The position numbers and the translations under genes are program-made. A stretch of DNA of 64,000 nt. It comes from Thermoascus crustaceus. Taxonomy: Eukaryota; Ascomycota; Eurotiomycetes; Eurotiales; Thermoascaceae. Each line of letters opens with the position of its first letter. The first letter of the stretch is position 1. Shown piece after piece: positions 13,001 to 25,296 of this stretch. The stretch lies in NCBI GenBank assembly GCA_001599835.1, contig BCIC01000002.1, forward strand, positions 85,593-149,592, read 5' to 3'. The notes beneath the pieces are model-generated. The model had not been told where the DNA came from. It saw only the letters and a program-made list of their open reading frames with translations, and did no database searches.

Positions 13001-13159
13001 TCACATAACAACACAAATACAACAATCACACTCCTCATCTCCACAATCGCATCCGAAACACGGTCTGGTAGTCCCCTTGATGGGTTTCTTGATGGATGAG
13101 GTGGCTGAGGAGGAGGGGAGGACGGCGTCGACAGGTTCGGAGATGGTTGAGGGGGCCAT
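13001..13159 (-). CDS. small cysteine-rich peptide with C-terminal CaaX box
   Basis: A 52-residue open frame with a good start context (AAAAAAAGATGGCC). The first 33 residues are Ser/Thr/Pro-rich with a KKPIKG patch. The last 19 hold seven cysteines, C-x2-C-x-C-x4-C-x-C-C-x-C, and the chain ends in CVVM. Three things support a real gene. A strong intron lies in the 5' leader (13375-13305: GTGAGT, branch CTAAC, acceptor CTGACAG). No ATG precedes the start in the spliced leader back to a TATA-like box at about 13499-13506. A terminal Cys-aliphatic-aliphatic-Met is also unlikely by chance. The known meaning of CaaX is farnesylation, proteolysis and methylation, and the flanking CDCC could be palmitoylated. 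It could be a membrane-tethered lipopeptide, a pheromone-type precursor or a metallothionein-like metal binder. I do not recognise a named family. Confidence 0.7.
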   Translation of the reverse strand: MAPSTISEPVDAVLPSSSATSSIKKPIKGTTRPCFGCDCGDEECDCCICVVM

Positions 13160-13304
13160 CTTTTTTTCGAGTTGGGTTGACGTTGGAGTTATCGAGGTGT
13201 CTTTTTCTTTTCTTTTCTTTTTCAGACGTGCGGGAGACAGAGATAGACAAAGATCGAGATCAGGGTGGTTGGTAGCCTAGGACCTCAAGATGGGCTTTGC
13301 TTTG

Positions 13305-13375
13305 CTGTCAGATCGATTAAATACCGAGTTAGCGAAGCGAAAGCGAGACGAACAGCATCAATAAGAATGACTCAC
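13305..13375 (-). other. 5'UTR intron of the cysteine-rich gene
   Basis: A 71-nt interval on the minus strand with donor GTGAGTC, branch-like GCTAACTC and acceptor CTGACAG. The flanking leader contains no ATG, so it lies in untranslated sequence. It fixes the gene's direction as minus. Confidence 0.65.
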
Positions 13376-13498
13376 CACGCGAGTTCTCGAGCCTAAGGCC
13401 ACACAGCACAGCACAGCACAGAAGAACGATTCACGTAATTCGCGAAGTCGGAGCAAGGATGTTGCAGAGAAAGCACCCAGCGCAGGTCGCAGACGCGG

Positions 13499-13506
13499 TT
13501 ATATCC
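13499..13506 (-). promoter_or_regulatory. TATA-like box of the cysteine-rich gene
   Basis: GATATAAC on the minus strand, about 125 bp upstream of the leader-intron donor. It is suitably placed for a core promoter. This is an inference from position and sequence only. Confidence 0.3.
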
Positions 13507-14514
13507 CCAAGGTCGGGGAAGCCTCAATAATGAAGCAAGCCTAAATAGCTAAGCAGTCGCCCGGGCCCAGAGCTATTCGCGGTAGCGGGAAGCTTGTCTA
13601 GAAATACGTTGCAAGCTAGGCCGTTCGCTCCGGAGGTGGAGCAAAGATGATGATTAACAAAGCTAACCAAACGAAACGAAGCCTCGTCACTCGTGGCACC
13701 GTCTGGCCCTGGTGGAGAGCACGGTGCGGTGAATCAAGCACCGAAGCGCTCTGGTCACTGCGCATCACATCCATCGATCAAGCACTGCATCGCCACGACT
13801 TCAGCTTGCTTCTGCTTGCTTGCTCCGCCACAGGGAGAGTACATCTTGACGTCACATGGTGTATGTCTGTGCGATATGCAGTAGCAGCTCGATCGAGATC
13901 GTACAGGAGCATCTTGCGGAAAAGGGGGCTTGAGCTATTATGGAAGTACTGTACCCGGTGCCTGGCTCACCTCTCAGGTAGGGACACCCGCGACCAGAAC
14001 CATGGCCCAGTACATGCATACAAGGTCGAGATAGAGGGAGGTTCCACGGTCAAGGATCAAGATCTTCCTATCCGGTGTCTGGTTCTCAATTGAACCATGT
14101 CTCTATCAGACACCTTGAGATTACCGGTTTACTGGCTACCGGTCAATTCTGGACATAGATCAACTCCACGTTCCCGTCCACTCATCATAACTGTTGCACT
14201 ACATAAAGAAAAATCACTACATTGAAACCACAAACAGACAGACCGCCACCGCTTTTTTTTTAATTCCTTCATATCACATCACATTCCATTCCATGTTTTT
14301 CGTTTTTGTTTTCGTTTCCCTGCTTGGTCCTAGCCTAGCCTAGCCTCTCGTCGTTGCGTTCGTTCGGGGGTATCTTCCAGTTTTTCATCCGTCGTGCCCG
14401 TCTATGTTATTTATTTATTTCGTCATGTCATATGAACCGGCTATATCCAAGCATCAAACCCGTCCGGATATCGTGTTCGTCAAGTCATTAGCTGGGTTTG
14501 CTGGGTTTGTCCAT
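13507..14514. other. intergenic between the cysteine-rich gene and importin
   Basis: No supported gene. An open frame on the plus strand at 13647-14093 lacks any recognisable domain. The right part is the 3' flank of the importin gene. Confidence 0.55.
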
Positions 14515-17500
14515 CTACGCCAGCTGGTCAGCCCACGGAGCGGCACCCGGCTGCATCTTGTTCAGCCACTGCACCAGCTCGATGAGCTCCTTCCGGCGCT
14601 CATCCTCCAGCTGGTCCTCGTCGCCAGTCAGGACCGACTGGAAGACCGGGAGGAGGTTCGGCGTGAGGTTCTTGACGGTCTGGTCGTCCCACTTGTCTGT
14701 TCGTTCGTTAGTACATGGAACCATATATATGTTTGATGAGGGACAAAGGGGACATACACAGCTGGCAGATCATGCGGTACAGGGGGTCATTCTCCTCGTA
14801 GTCGTTCTTCAGGGGCAGGACCTGAACAAGGGCAGGCAGGACATCGCCGATCGGAACGCTCTCGCGGTGCTTCAGGATCATGCGGCTGAGGCAGCCGGTC
14901 GTGTTGTCCGGAAGGCGCGAGACCTGGATCTGCAGGCACGGCTCCAGCTTGGTGAGGATGGTGGGGAACTCCTTGACGATGTTGGCATCGTTCGACGCCT
15001 CGACCAGGCGGCCAACGGCGTAGGCGGCGTTGGACTTGGTCTGGGGGTCCTCGTCGCTGAGGCGGTGGACCAGCAGCTTGAGGAAGGTGGAGGTGAACGG
15101 AGTGACGGCGCCGCCCATGCCGGTGATGCACTCGGCCAGCACACCGACGGCCGTCGCGCGCTCGAGAGCCTCGTTGCTGCTAGCATACCGGAGGATGGTC
15201 TTCTCGAAGATCTTCCAGAGCTCGGAGAAGCTCTCGCCCAGCGCGGCAGCGAGGCCGGAGACGACATCGAGGGCGGTGTCGACGACGACCCAGTCGAACT
15301 CGGAGGTCTCCTCCAGGGACTCCTGGATCTCGTCCTCAGGAGTCATCTCCAGCTGGCAGATGTGCTTCTTGGTGATAATGTCGGTGACCGTCTGGATGAC
15401 GTTCTCGAGGACCTTGGCGTCGGAGATGAGAGCAGGACCGCAGAACCTCAGGTTCTCAGCCATGTTGCGGTTGATATCCGCAACGGTAGCCCTAGAGAGT
15501 TACTCATTAGTAATCTGCATCGTAATCAAGCTGAATGACGAAAAATCAGGCCGGCAGAGAAAGCATCTCAGGTTTCGTTGGAAAACATCGTTTTTCACAT
15601 CAATCGCGTTGCATGCGTCTGAGTGAGCTGGGATAACGAGGTGTGTCATCATTGAAGTGGGGGGGTTAGGGCAGGGAGGCATGCAACGAATGTAGCAATC
15701 CTCCTTCACAAAGGGAAAACTCTGTCTCGGGAGACAGAAGGGGGGGGGGGGGGGGGGCGAAATGATACAACGTACCGGTCGTCCTCTTCGGTCCACATCT
15801 TGATGGTAGCAGTCATCAGGATCTCACCGAACTTCTTGAGCTCGGCAGAGGGCTGCACCTGCAGCGGCAGGCCAGGCCTCCACTTCTCCATCTGGCCACT
15901 CTCCTCGGCGATGGACCAGAGCGCGGCGTACGAGCGGTGCAGGGTGCTGATGGTGCTCTTGCGGACGCCCTCGTACGGGTGCTCAGCCAGAGGCATGATC
16001 AGCTCGATGGTCTTCTCGAAGTACGGCAGGTAGGCGCTCTTGGTGTGGGTGATGATGTCGCCGATGACCTCGACGGCGATCTCCTTCTCCAGAGCCAGAG
16101 GAGTGGTGGCGGTGATGTCGTCCCACGCGTCCTCATCGTCGATGTCGACGTCCTCGATGTCACCGTCCTCGTCAGGGTCCGTGACCTTGACCTTGCGGCC
16201 GGAGATGTTGACCTCCTGGCCGACAAGGTCCTTGGCGTTGAGCGGGACCTCGAGGTCGGTCTCCTCCTGCTCGAGACAGGCCATCAGGCCCTTGACAACA
16301 CCGTCCAGGAAGGGAGAGAACTGCTCGGCGTAGACCTTGGACATGGAGCCCCAGAAGATGTAGGTGCTCTCCTTGAGGCGGGAGTGACCCAGGTGGAGAG
16401 CCTCCTCGGTGGCGCGCATGAGAGGCTCGACATAGGGCTGGTAGTGCTCGGGGCCCGCGGAGGCAGACATCTCACCCATGGCGTCGGTGACACTGGCGCG
16501 CAGCTCCAGCTCATCCTCGCTGTCCTTCAGGGTGGCGAACTCCTGCATGAGGTGCATGGACTCGCCGAAGTACGGCAGGAAGGAGTCGCCCGCAGAGGAG
16601 GCCAGAGAGCCGAGGGCGCTGGCGGTCAGAGCCTTGATCTTGAAGTCAGGGTGCTTGAAGAGCTTGTGCAGGATGGGGACGAGCTCGGCCTGGTAGGGAA
16701 CGACATCCTTCTCATCCAGGCCATCAACGACGGCGTCAATGGCGCTGACACCGGCCTTCATGATGTCGACGTTCGGACCGCTCTCCTCGCCCTGGTAGTC
16801 CTGCATGGCGCTGGCCAGGTTCTTGACCAGCAGAGGCACCAGCTTCTCGTGCTCCTGGGCGAGATCCTCGGCGAGATCGTCGGCCAGACGAGCAACTCCG
16901 TGCAGGGTCGCCTGGCGGACCTTGGGCTCGGGGTCAGCCAGGAGGTGCAGGACCATGGGGAAGATCTCCTTCATCTGAGTGCTGATGAACTCGGGAGCGC
17001 CCTCGACGCACATGCCGAGAGCCATGATGCCGGCGCGACGGTAGTCGGGGTTGTTGCTGTTGAAGTACTGGCCCAGGGACTGCAGCAGCGGCACAACCAC
17101 CTGACTGGGAGGAAGGCTCTGCGCGAGCAGGTCGAGAAAGCCGAGGGCAGACCGGGCCGGAGTAATGTCATCGTCGTCGGAGGCGCTGTCGCCCAGCTCC
17201 GTGGCGATGTGCAGAGCGGTGCGCGTCAGCTGGTCACCGATGCGCATGCCCTGGATCTTGAGCTTGCGGTACTGGACGCACTGCATGAGGAAGCTGATGG
17301 CCTGGGTCCGGGTGTCGTCCTCCATGTCGGTGTTGGCGGCGATCTCGTTCATGAAGGTGACGAGATCCTTGAGGTGGAGGTTCATGAGCGCGGGGTCGCA
17401 GCCCAGGAGGGTCTGGAAGACCTCGAAGGCCTGCATGATGCGGTCCTCGTCCTTCTGGTCGATGGCGTCCTTCAGCACGGCCACCATGGCGGGGAAGATC

Positions 17501-18191
17501 TCCTGGAAGGCCTTGACGGGGGCCATGTTCTCCTCGGAGTCCAGGTTCATGGCGATCTTGCTCAGCGCGAGCAGGGTGTTGATGCGGACCTCCGCGCTCT
17601 CAGGGTCGCGGATGGTCTTGCTGAACAGGTTGAACAGGTCCTGGAAGCGCTGCTCGAGGCTCTCCCCGAGGGTCTCGAGGATGGTGAACAGGATGTAGAT
17701 GGCAATGGCGCGCTCGTCCTTGTTGCCGCTCTGGGCGGCCTGGGCCAGGAAGTTGGGCAGGTCGGCCCACTCGCCATCCTCCAGGTCGACCTTTGCGATG
17801 GCCGAGATGACGCGCGCGACGCCATGGCGGACCAGGTCGGTGTTCTCCCCCAGGGTGGCCCGGAGCAGCTGCTCGCGGATCTGGGGCTTCTGGTCGGCCG
17901 GGACCTTGACCCAGTGCTTGTTGACCAGGCCGCGCGCCTCGACGGCGGCGAGCTGCTTCAGGTTCTGGTCATCGTGCGACGTCACGATCTGGATCAGAAA
18001 CACCAGGGACTCGGGCTGGTTGTAGAACTCGCGCTGCAGGACGCCGGTCGCCTCCTTGACGTTGCCCTGAGTGGCTTTACGCGCAGACTGTCAGTACCCC
18101 CGCGTCAAGACGGCAACAAGAGACTCATTGAAAAAGGACACTCACGATTCAGGATAATCTGCAGCTGCTGCAGGAATCTCTGCTGATCCAT
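14515..18191 (-). CDS. kap123: importin beta-4 / Kap123-type karyopherin
   Basis: Nuclear import receptor that carries ribosomal proteins and histones through the pore and releases them on Ran-GTP binding. Exons are 18191-18146, 18074-15776, 15491-14758 and 14696-14515 (introns 71, 284 and 61 nt), giving 1086 residues; the family is about 1100. The whole chain is HEAT repeats. Diagnostic parts are the N-terminal LKQLAAVEARGLVNKHW, a central acidic loop (DPDEDGDIEDVDIDDEDAWD, about residue 640) and the C-terminal IELVQWLNKMQPG. Start choice: MDQQRFLQQLQIILN spliced to PTQGNVKEAT matches Kap123 N-termini. Intron 2 is long for this genome and contains an 18-G run next to a short inverted repeat. 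Long open frames on the opposite strand are compositional shadows. Confidence 0.95.
15721..15757. repeat. inverted repeat plus G18 tract in importin intron 2
   Basis: TCTGTCTC-GG-GAGACAGA (15721-15738) has 8-bp complementary arms. It is followed by an uninterrupted run of 18 G at 15740-15757 on the plus strand (C-run in the transcript), inside the 284-nt intron. Confidence 0.8.
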
Positions 18192-18979
18192 GGTGTGCAG
18201 AGCTGTGGTTATGCACTCTCCCTATGTAAGTATGTATGTATGTATGTACAGCGTCTGTCGCGTAGACGCAGATCGTGCTGCGGGGTTGCCCACGACCCCT
18301 ATTCTTTTCCACAACTGATTTCTGGGAACTGAGCAGAACAATCTGGTGCTGCAATGGAGCACGCAGCCCAGTGGGGTATCTAAGAAACAATATCTAACAG
18401 AGAAAAGAGAAAAGGAGGGAATGTGTGGGAGGGGAGGGAGGGGAGGGAGATAAAGTAGTGGAGGGGGAAGGTGGGCTGTTTTGTAGATTTTTTTTTTCTC
18501 AGCGTTGGCGCGGCTGGGTCGCGGTCCGTCCATTCCACGTGTGGCATTTTTTCGCGCCCATCGCCGCCTGACGGTTGGCCACCCGGTCAGGATACCCGCA
18601 CTGTGTTGATTTTATGTGCAAATAGAGTATCTGGTTGGTGCGTTCGAGGATCTGTCTTTTTAAGGCAGCACATCTGGTCTGTTTGTGCAGTCCATGTTCA
18701 ACCTCGTTGATACTGCCCACGTGCTCGATTGGCAAACAGCTCTAGATGGTACAAACTAGATGGCAGATATCGTTGCTATGTACAGAAGCAAACAGTGTCC
18801 ATGATCCAATCCTGATCCCATAACTCCAGCGCCTGTCCAGCTCGTCGTGTGTACTCGAAATCTACAAGGCGTACCGTGATGCATCGCAGCATGCGATTAC
18901 CCGTGTTGAGTTTTCATGTCATAAAAGGCGGAAAAAGTGGAGCTCTTGTAAAGGTCATCCTTGGTTATGAGCAGTACGC
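18192..18979. other. intergenic between importin and NPC1 genes
   Basis: Promoter and leader region of the importin gene on the left, 3' flank of the NPC1 gene on the right. It contains a (TATG)n run near 18226-18247 and purine-rich runs near 18410-18470. No gene seen. Confidence 0.6.
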
Positions 18980-21900
18980 CTATTCCTCTTCCGAATCATA
19001 GTCCTCGTCCATCAACAGCGACCGATAGCCCCTTGACGCCAGGTTCTCCTCCAGCCCGCCGTCCGACTCGGGGTCCGCGTATCCTGTTGAACGTCAGTCT
19101 CCAACTCGAAGCGACACAAGAATCAGCAGTATGATAATGGAGGGATCAACTTACCCTCTCCCCCAAAATAACTAAGCGCCACCGGCAAGAAGATCAGCGC
19201 GTGCGTGGACGCAAACACCACCAGCGCCAACCACACGCGGAAGTAGTAAATCTCAAAGATCTTGCTGCGCGTGAACGCGAGCACGATCACACCCAGCAGC
19301 TTCGTCACCGTGATGCCGCTGAAGACGCTGCCGCCTACGTTGACCATGGCCGTCCACGCCCGCGCGTCCTTGCCGCGGAACTTGGTGGGCACCTTGTCCA
19401 TGATGCGCCGCGACGGGAACATGAACGCGCGCGCGATGTGCGCGCAGAACTCGACGCCGATCCCCACACAGATGATCAGGTTGACCAGCGACACCGCATT
19501 CAGCGAGACCCCAGCCACGGCCATGGTACCGATGATATCCACGACGATCATGACGACGGTGGCGCTGACCACCGCTCCTGTGGCTATCGACCCGAGGAGG
19601 ATGGAGCTGACGACGAAGATGATAGCAACGGCAGAGACAAGCAGGGTGGCAGTCAGACGGACAATAGAGGCATACTGATCGAAGAAGATGTAGAACTTCG
19701 AGTAGGGGAACACATCGATGCCGTGTTCCTCCGAAATGCTCTTGGAGATGCGACGCGCCGCCGCATACGCGTTGATAAAGTCCGCCTGGCTTCGAAGAGG
19801 CGTGTGGCTCGTCCGGAAATGGCTTGCATTGGTCATGACATGCTTCGAGTCAATGACAAGGGCGTTGCTGTAGGGCGCCTTGCCTCCCAGGGGACACGTT
19901 GCGTCCGTTGGCGCCTCGATCCATTTCTCCAGGTAGTGGACGAATTCAACGCCCTCCGGCATGCCGTAGAGCGTGATATTCCACGGCGGGATTCTATCCT
20001 CGAAGCAGATCTTTCCGTCCTCCTTGCAGCACTCCTGCTGGGGGTTAAGCCAGTAGAAGAAGTCATCGATCCAACTTGCCGCCGATCCAGAAAGGTAAGA
20101 CACATCGGGGCGCTTGGATTCCTGCTCCAGCACAAACGGCAGCGAGAAATCCTTGCAGGTCGAGAACCGTCCACACAGCTGCTGCTGGTGAACCCGCTCC
20201 GTCACGTTCACATCGCGGGTCACAAAGTACACAGGTGGGCCGCTGCCAAAGTACGCGTACAGATCGTTGAAGTACTGAATCAGGTACGAGTCGCTCGGAA
20301 TGGCAATACGCTGGTCCAGTCCGAGAGGAACCACAGGGATCAGAGCTAGGCCCGCGGTAAAGATGCCCAGGAAGACAAGCACAATAGCCACCTTGACATT
20401 GGGCCCGAGCAGATGCGGGGCATAGACCCTGCGTATAAATTTCTGCAAGATACCCTCCTGTTCCTGATCGTTGTAGACTTGGTTCTCGGGCATACCAGAC
20501 GAATTGGCCTTGCGGACGGTAAGACAGGGGATGCAGTCGGCGCGGAGGCTCTCCACGCGCTTCTGGTTCAGCGCCAGAACGGAGATGAACATGGTGACCT
20601 GTAGAACCGCATTGATAAAGACCGCACCGGCAGCGTACACGGCGAAATTCTTCACAGCGGGCATGCCAACCAAAGCGCCCAATGCAAAGGCTACCGTCTC
20701 CGTCGTGGCGGAGAGAAGGATACTCGGGCCCATCCTGCCCACAGCCCGGGCTACTCGCTCGTCGATCTCCTCGTCGGGATGGCTGACATTGACCCTCTCG
20801 AATTCGTGGACGATGAGGAAGATGTTATCGACACCGACAGCCAGGACAAGGAACGGAATCACCTCCGCAATGATCAGCGTCACTCTGATCCCGGCCGCGG
20901 AGAACAGCCCAACGGAAGCGGAGACGGACATCAACACGATGACGATGCCGACAATGCCCAGGGTGAACTTGGATTGGACGAGGGCATTGGCAGGATTAGT
21001 CAACAGCGACCTCCAGGTCACCGTCACCGAGCCCAGCGCCAATGAGGCGTAAAGGAACATGATCACGTAGCTTATGGCGACGATCTTGGCATCGGTGTTG
21101 GTGGACTTGTTCAGCTCCTGTTCCAGACTGATCTCCGTGTTGAACGAGACACGCAGACCGCGCTCGCTCGCTTCCTCCTGCACGACCTCGAGGACGCGCT
21201 TCAGGCTGTCTTCCCAGTCCATGGCTTTCGCCTCACCCTCAGTACCTTGATCATAGTTGTTGAGAACCCAAGTGACGATCAGCGCCTTCGCATCCAGCAC
21301 GTCCACGTCCTCATAGCCTCCGAGGATCATCTCCGGCTTCAGCGGCTGCTGGAAGTCGGGGAGGCAGCTTACATCACCGGGAGATGCGGTGCAGTGTTCG
21401 ACCCGTTGTTTCCAGGAATCCGGCTTGAGATTGGCCAGAGAGCCATCAAAGTAACCTGTTAAGGACTGCACGACGCAGGCGTCACCCGTCGGCTTAAAGC
21501 ACACATCATCGAGCGTCACCTGCTCTTCCAACGAGATCATCCGACGAACACGGCTCTCGACATCGAACCACCAGCTCAGCGTCTCGTAACTCAAAACGGG
21601 GCCTGGTCCAGCTTCCGTCGTGTCGTTGACCAGAAAAGCCTGCTCCGCGCGGTAGAACGGGCCGAAGTTGCTGTCAAAGAACTCCTTCTCCTGGGCAGCC
21701 GCAGAAGTCGGACTCACCCAGAGACGAACCGGGTCCGTCTCGACGGCGAACCGCAGCCAGCCCAGGCTCAGCAGGCCCACCACTACGGCGCTTGCCGTGA
21801 TGGTCAGGGCTGGGAACCGCGCGCACACGCCGCCCAAACGACTGAAGACGACATCGAAGGCCGAGTTCAGCTTGTAGTGGCGGGTAGGCTGCTCCAGATA

Positions 21901-22948
21901 ACCGCCATTTCGGACAATATCACCCTCGTCTTCGTCATCGCTCGGCGCAGGGTCCTGGAGAAGCCTGACACGCTCGGACTTGCGGTAGCGTCCCTCGCGG
22001 TATCTGACGAAGGTGGAGATACCAACGACAAGCAACAGAAAGATAGAATATATCAATATAACCGCAAACGACAGACACGGAAGAAGACCAACATGGCAGT
22101 ATTCCTGCGCCGTCACTTTAGGCAGCTCAGGACAGACGTCCGGGCAGTCGACGCACGAGCAGCGGAAAGCCGGGTCGGAGTCATTGCACGCCTTCGGTTT
22201 GGCAGGCAATGGCCTCATGCCGTGGGCGTCGGGTCCGCTCGGTTCCGTCTTGAAGTTCATCTGGAACGGACTGCCCAGCAGCTTCTTGTCGCCCAGGAAC
22301 TTCATGAAGTGGGTATAGTCCTTGGCGCCGCCGCCGATGAAGTCCATGGCCTTGCCGCCAGAGGCGCCGTTCTTCACATTCTTGCAGCTGTCGTAGAACC
22401 CGCTCTGATACTCCTCGGACCAGAGGTTCTCGAGTTCGGTGACGAGGTACTTGCCCGAGCTGGCCTTCTCAGCCTGGGTAACGTTGACGAAAAGCGACTG
22501 GTCCGGAGAGCAGGTAAAGGTGCAGAAGAGGTTGAAGAAGTTCTCCTTGCACGCCGGGCACGATGCGATGATTCCTTCCGCGAGCTTTAGGTTCTTCGAC
22601 AACGCGTCAACCTGTAGACAGACATCTGTCAGCACGTAGACACACAGCCCCATGAGGAAGAATATAGAAACCCACCTGCTCCTCCTTACAACAAACCGCC
22701 CCCTCCTCCCACTTACTCCCACACAGCGCCACCAGCTTCCGTCTCACCGTCGCATCCGGCTGCTCAGCCAGCCCATTATCCGGACAGGGCAGCTCCCCAC
22801 CGAAGAACGACTTCTTCCCGCAATGGCCACGGATAGCACAGCGACCCTTCTCGTGGATCTTCGTCTCCCCCTCCGCGAGGACACCGGGATACGGTAGGAG
22901 CAGGGGAGCCAGGCCCGCGACGAAAGGGATGAACTGGAGACCTCGCAT
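18980..22948 (-). CDS. ncr1: NPC1/Ncr1-type intracellular sterol transporter
   Basis: Vacuolar/lysosomal membrane protein that moves sterol from the lumen into the membrane. Exons are 22948-22676, 22611-19155 and 19083-18980 (introns 64 and 71 nt), giving 1277 residues. A signal peptide (MRGLQFIPFVAGLAPLLL) precedes the cysteine-rich NPC1 N-terminal domain, which includes FNLFCTFTCSPDQSLF (about residues 118-133). The first membrane helix is near 266-290. The sterol-sensing domain (about 610-790) includes IIAEVIPFLVLAVGVDNIFL. The C-terminal RND-type bundle has LIICVGIGVEFCAHI. The short last exon gives an acidic tail ending DEDYDSEEE after GGEG. The ATG at 22948 is preferred because it starts the signal peptide; in-frame sequence upstream has no better start. 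Confidence 0.95.
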
Positions 22949-23822
22949 CCTGGCGAGAACCCGGTCTGTGGACCAGACCAGCCGGGTCAATCGAACAGAG
23001 AAATACTTCCCCGGGTTCTGTTCAGCAAGCGCAGCAGGATGTAACCATGAAGGGATCGAAGGTCAACAGGCAGACGCGCAATGTCGAGGAGGGACCGACC
23101 GGTACGCTAGGGCCGCTAGCGAGCGTCACCGGATGGGCTCCCAACGTGAAGCGATAGAAAGGGAATGTAGGATGCTATCCAGAGGACTATCTCTGGCAGC
23201 CAGCGATGGTATAAACAAAGCTAGGAAGAAAGACAGGACAACAGGCCTGTCATGGACCGGCAGCGATAAGCGGTATGACGCTGAGTTGTGATGAGCTGTG
23301 ATGGAGACGATGACTGGATCTGCGTATGTAAGCCGGAAGCGGGGCGGGCGCTAGGCCCAGGAACCGCGGATCGGCGGGTCACCGCTCCAGACTTCTTTTT
23401 ACCTCAAGTATCTATGCATCTAGACTATCTGTGCAGCTGCTCACCGCCTGTTGATCCTTCTTTGAACAAGATACTGTGCATGGCAGCTGACACGGCTCAC
23501 AGCTTGTCTCTGTCCGGTTTGTCTTTTGTCTCTGGGGTTGCTTGCTAACGGCCGATTCAACGCCAACTATCGAAGCTACTATCTATAATCGTCGACGTCA
23601 TCCGTTGAGAGTCGGATACTTTAGCCAGAAGTACGCAGTAGCAGCACGAATGTGAGGCGGTCAAATTATCCATTTCCAGCTCGAGTGCGGAGAGCGAAAT
23701 GCAGCTCTAGCGCCATATATTTCACGGTTGGGGTTGGTTGCTCTGATAGCATGAAAAGAAAAGATAGGAAAGTCCACTCATTCCAGAAACTAACCCCCAT
23801 CATCTTTGATCAAGTGACATGT
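22949..23822. other. intergenic: NPC1 promoter and SDR 3' flank
   Basis: No supported gene. The left part is the promoter of the sterol transporter. Short frames on the plus strand lack coding character. Confidence 0.6.
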
Positions 23823-25296
23823 CTAGAATACCAAACCGCCACCTGTTTCAGATCACGTTAGCACTTCCCCATATCGATTGCAGACATAGATATATAGAGA
23901 CTCGAAGACAACCGACCATCAACCACAATATCCGCCCCGTTGACATAACTCCCCCCGATCTCACTGCACAGAAACACCACCGGCCCCGTCAGCTCCTGCG
24001 GCGTGCCCATCCGCCGCATCGGGTTCCGGTCCGCCCACACTTGCCGCCAGGGCGCCAGCGCCTCGCCCGCGTTGAGCACCGTGTCCATGTACCCCGGGGA
24101 GATGGAGTTGACGCGGATGCCGTAGCGGGTCCACTCGGCCGCGAGGCTGTTCTTCATGTGCAGGATGCCGGCCTTGGACACGTTGTAGGCGGCCTGGGGC
24201 TGGGGGTAGTTGACGCGGTGGCCGCTGATGGAGGCGACGAGGACGATCTTGCCGCCGCGGCCGGAGGCGATCATGTGTCTGTGTCACCATTAGTATCAAG
24301 CATCAATCTTGTCGGAACGCATATCATGATATGGTGAAGTGTTAAAGACAAGGGAGATGCATACTTCCCAACCGCCTGCGCCGCAATCCACGACCCCGTC
24401 GTATTCACATCCAGCATCCTCCTCCACTCCTCGATACTCATCTCCTCCGCCGGCTTGCAATTCACCAGGCCCGCAAAGCAGCACAGGATATCCAGCTTAC
24501 CCAGCTGCCTCTTCACCCTCTGCACGGCGGCCTCCACGCCCTCCGCATCCGTCACGTCGCACGGCTCCGTGGCGATCCTGGCGTTCGGGAAATCGATGCG
24601 GAGACGCTCGATGGCGGATCTGCCTTTTTCCAGGGCGGAGGGCAGATCGAGCAGGGCCACGCCGTAGGCGCCGTGCTCGAGGAGGGCGCGCGCGGAGGCG
24701 AGCGCCAGCATGCCCGCGCCGCCGGTCACTGAGGCGTCAGCCAGGTGTTCTGTTGTATAGGTAGCGATATAGTAACATGGGTATAATATGAAGAATAGAA
24801 AGATAAAGAAATAAAACCAAAGCAAGAGAGAACCTGGCTCGAAACAACCTCCAAATCCATTCCCCCACCGACCTATCTTAACCAAAACCAAAAGAAATCT
24901 AGAGAAAAATAAAACAACACAGTACGCGCAAAAAACACCGTAGAATCAACCCACCCAGTCACATGCCAGCAAAAGAAAGCAAAAGAAAGAACCCCCCCCC
25001 CCCCCAACCCGACCCCCAAAGTATCAAGTAGACAGACAAAGCGAGGAGAGAGAAAGACAGAGAGGGAGGAACATACAAACCACACTCCCCACAACCTCGA
25101 ACCTCATCCTCGCTCTCTCCTCCGGTCCCACATTCCCGGGTACCGGCCCCGGCGGCGGGGTCAGCGTCGTCTTGGGATCTAGCTCGCCGAGCTGGATCCA
25201 GGGTTTTTCGTTTTCATCGGGCCTGGACACGATCTCGGGAGTTGGCGGGATGGGGAGGGGGATCTGTTTCCCTCTCTCTTCTTCTGGAGTGGACAT
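23823..25296 (-). CDS. short-chain dehydrogenase/reductase (SDR)
   Basis: NAD(P)-dependent oxidoreductase of the classical SDR type. Exons are 25296-25077, 24728-24365, 24278-23917 and 23842-23823 (introns 348, 86 and 74 nt), giving 321 residues. The cofactor fingerprint is FEVVGSVVLTGGAGML, formed across intron 1 (TGGAGML in place of TGxxxGxG). Next come CFAGLVN, in the NNAG position, and DVNTTGSW. The catalytic Ser lies in VLVASISGH and the YxxxK motif in AAYNVSKAGI. NSISPGYMDT and SYVNGADIVVDGG form the C-terminal part. An unusual N-terminal extension of about 60 Pro-rich residues precedes the Rossmann fold. The family includes polyol and sorbose-type reductases; the substrate cannot be read from sequence. 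Intron 1 is long and contains a 14-C run at 24992-25005. Its donor (GTATGT) was chosen because it keeps the glycine motif intact. Confidence 0.85.
24992..25005. repeat. C14 homopolymer in SDR intron 1
   Basis: Uninterrupted run of 14 C on the plus strand within the 348-nt first intron of the dehydrogenase gene. Confidence 0.9.

Noticed and set aside
12990..13280. 96-codon open frame on the plus strand over the cysteine-rich gene
   Set aside because: It has no domain, and the leader intron and start context show transcription from the minus strand.
13647..14093. 148-codon open frame on the plus strand
   Set aside because: No domain, poor start context and no neighbouring exon; likely chance.
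15937..18186. Open frame of 749 codons on the plus strand, opposite the importin gene
   Set aside because: It is Leu/Val/Gly/Asp-rich without any domain and lies exactly antisense to a clear HEAT-repeat gene with GC-rich third positions, which removes stops from the opposite frame.
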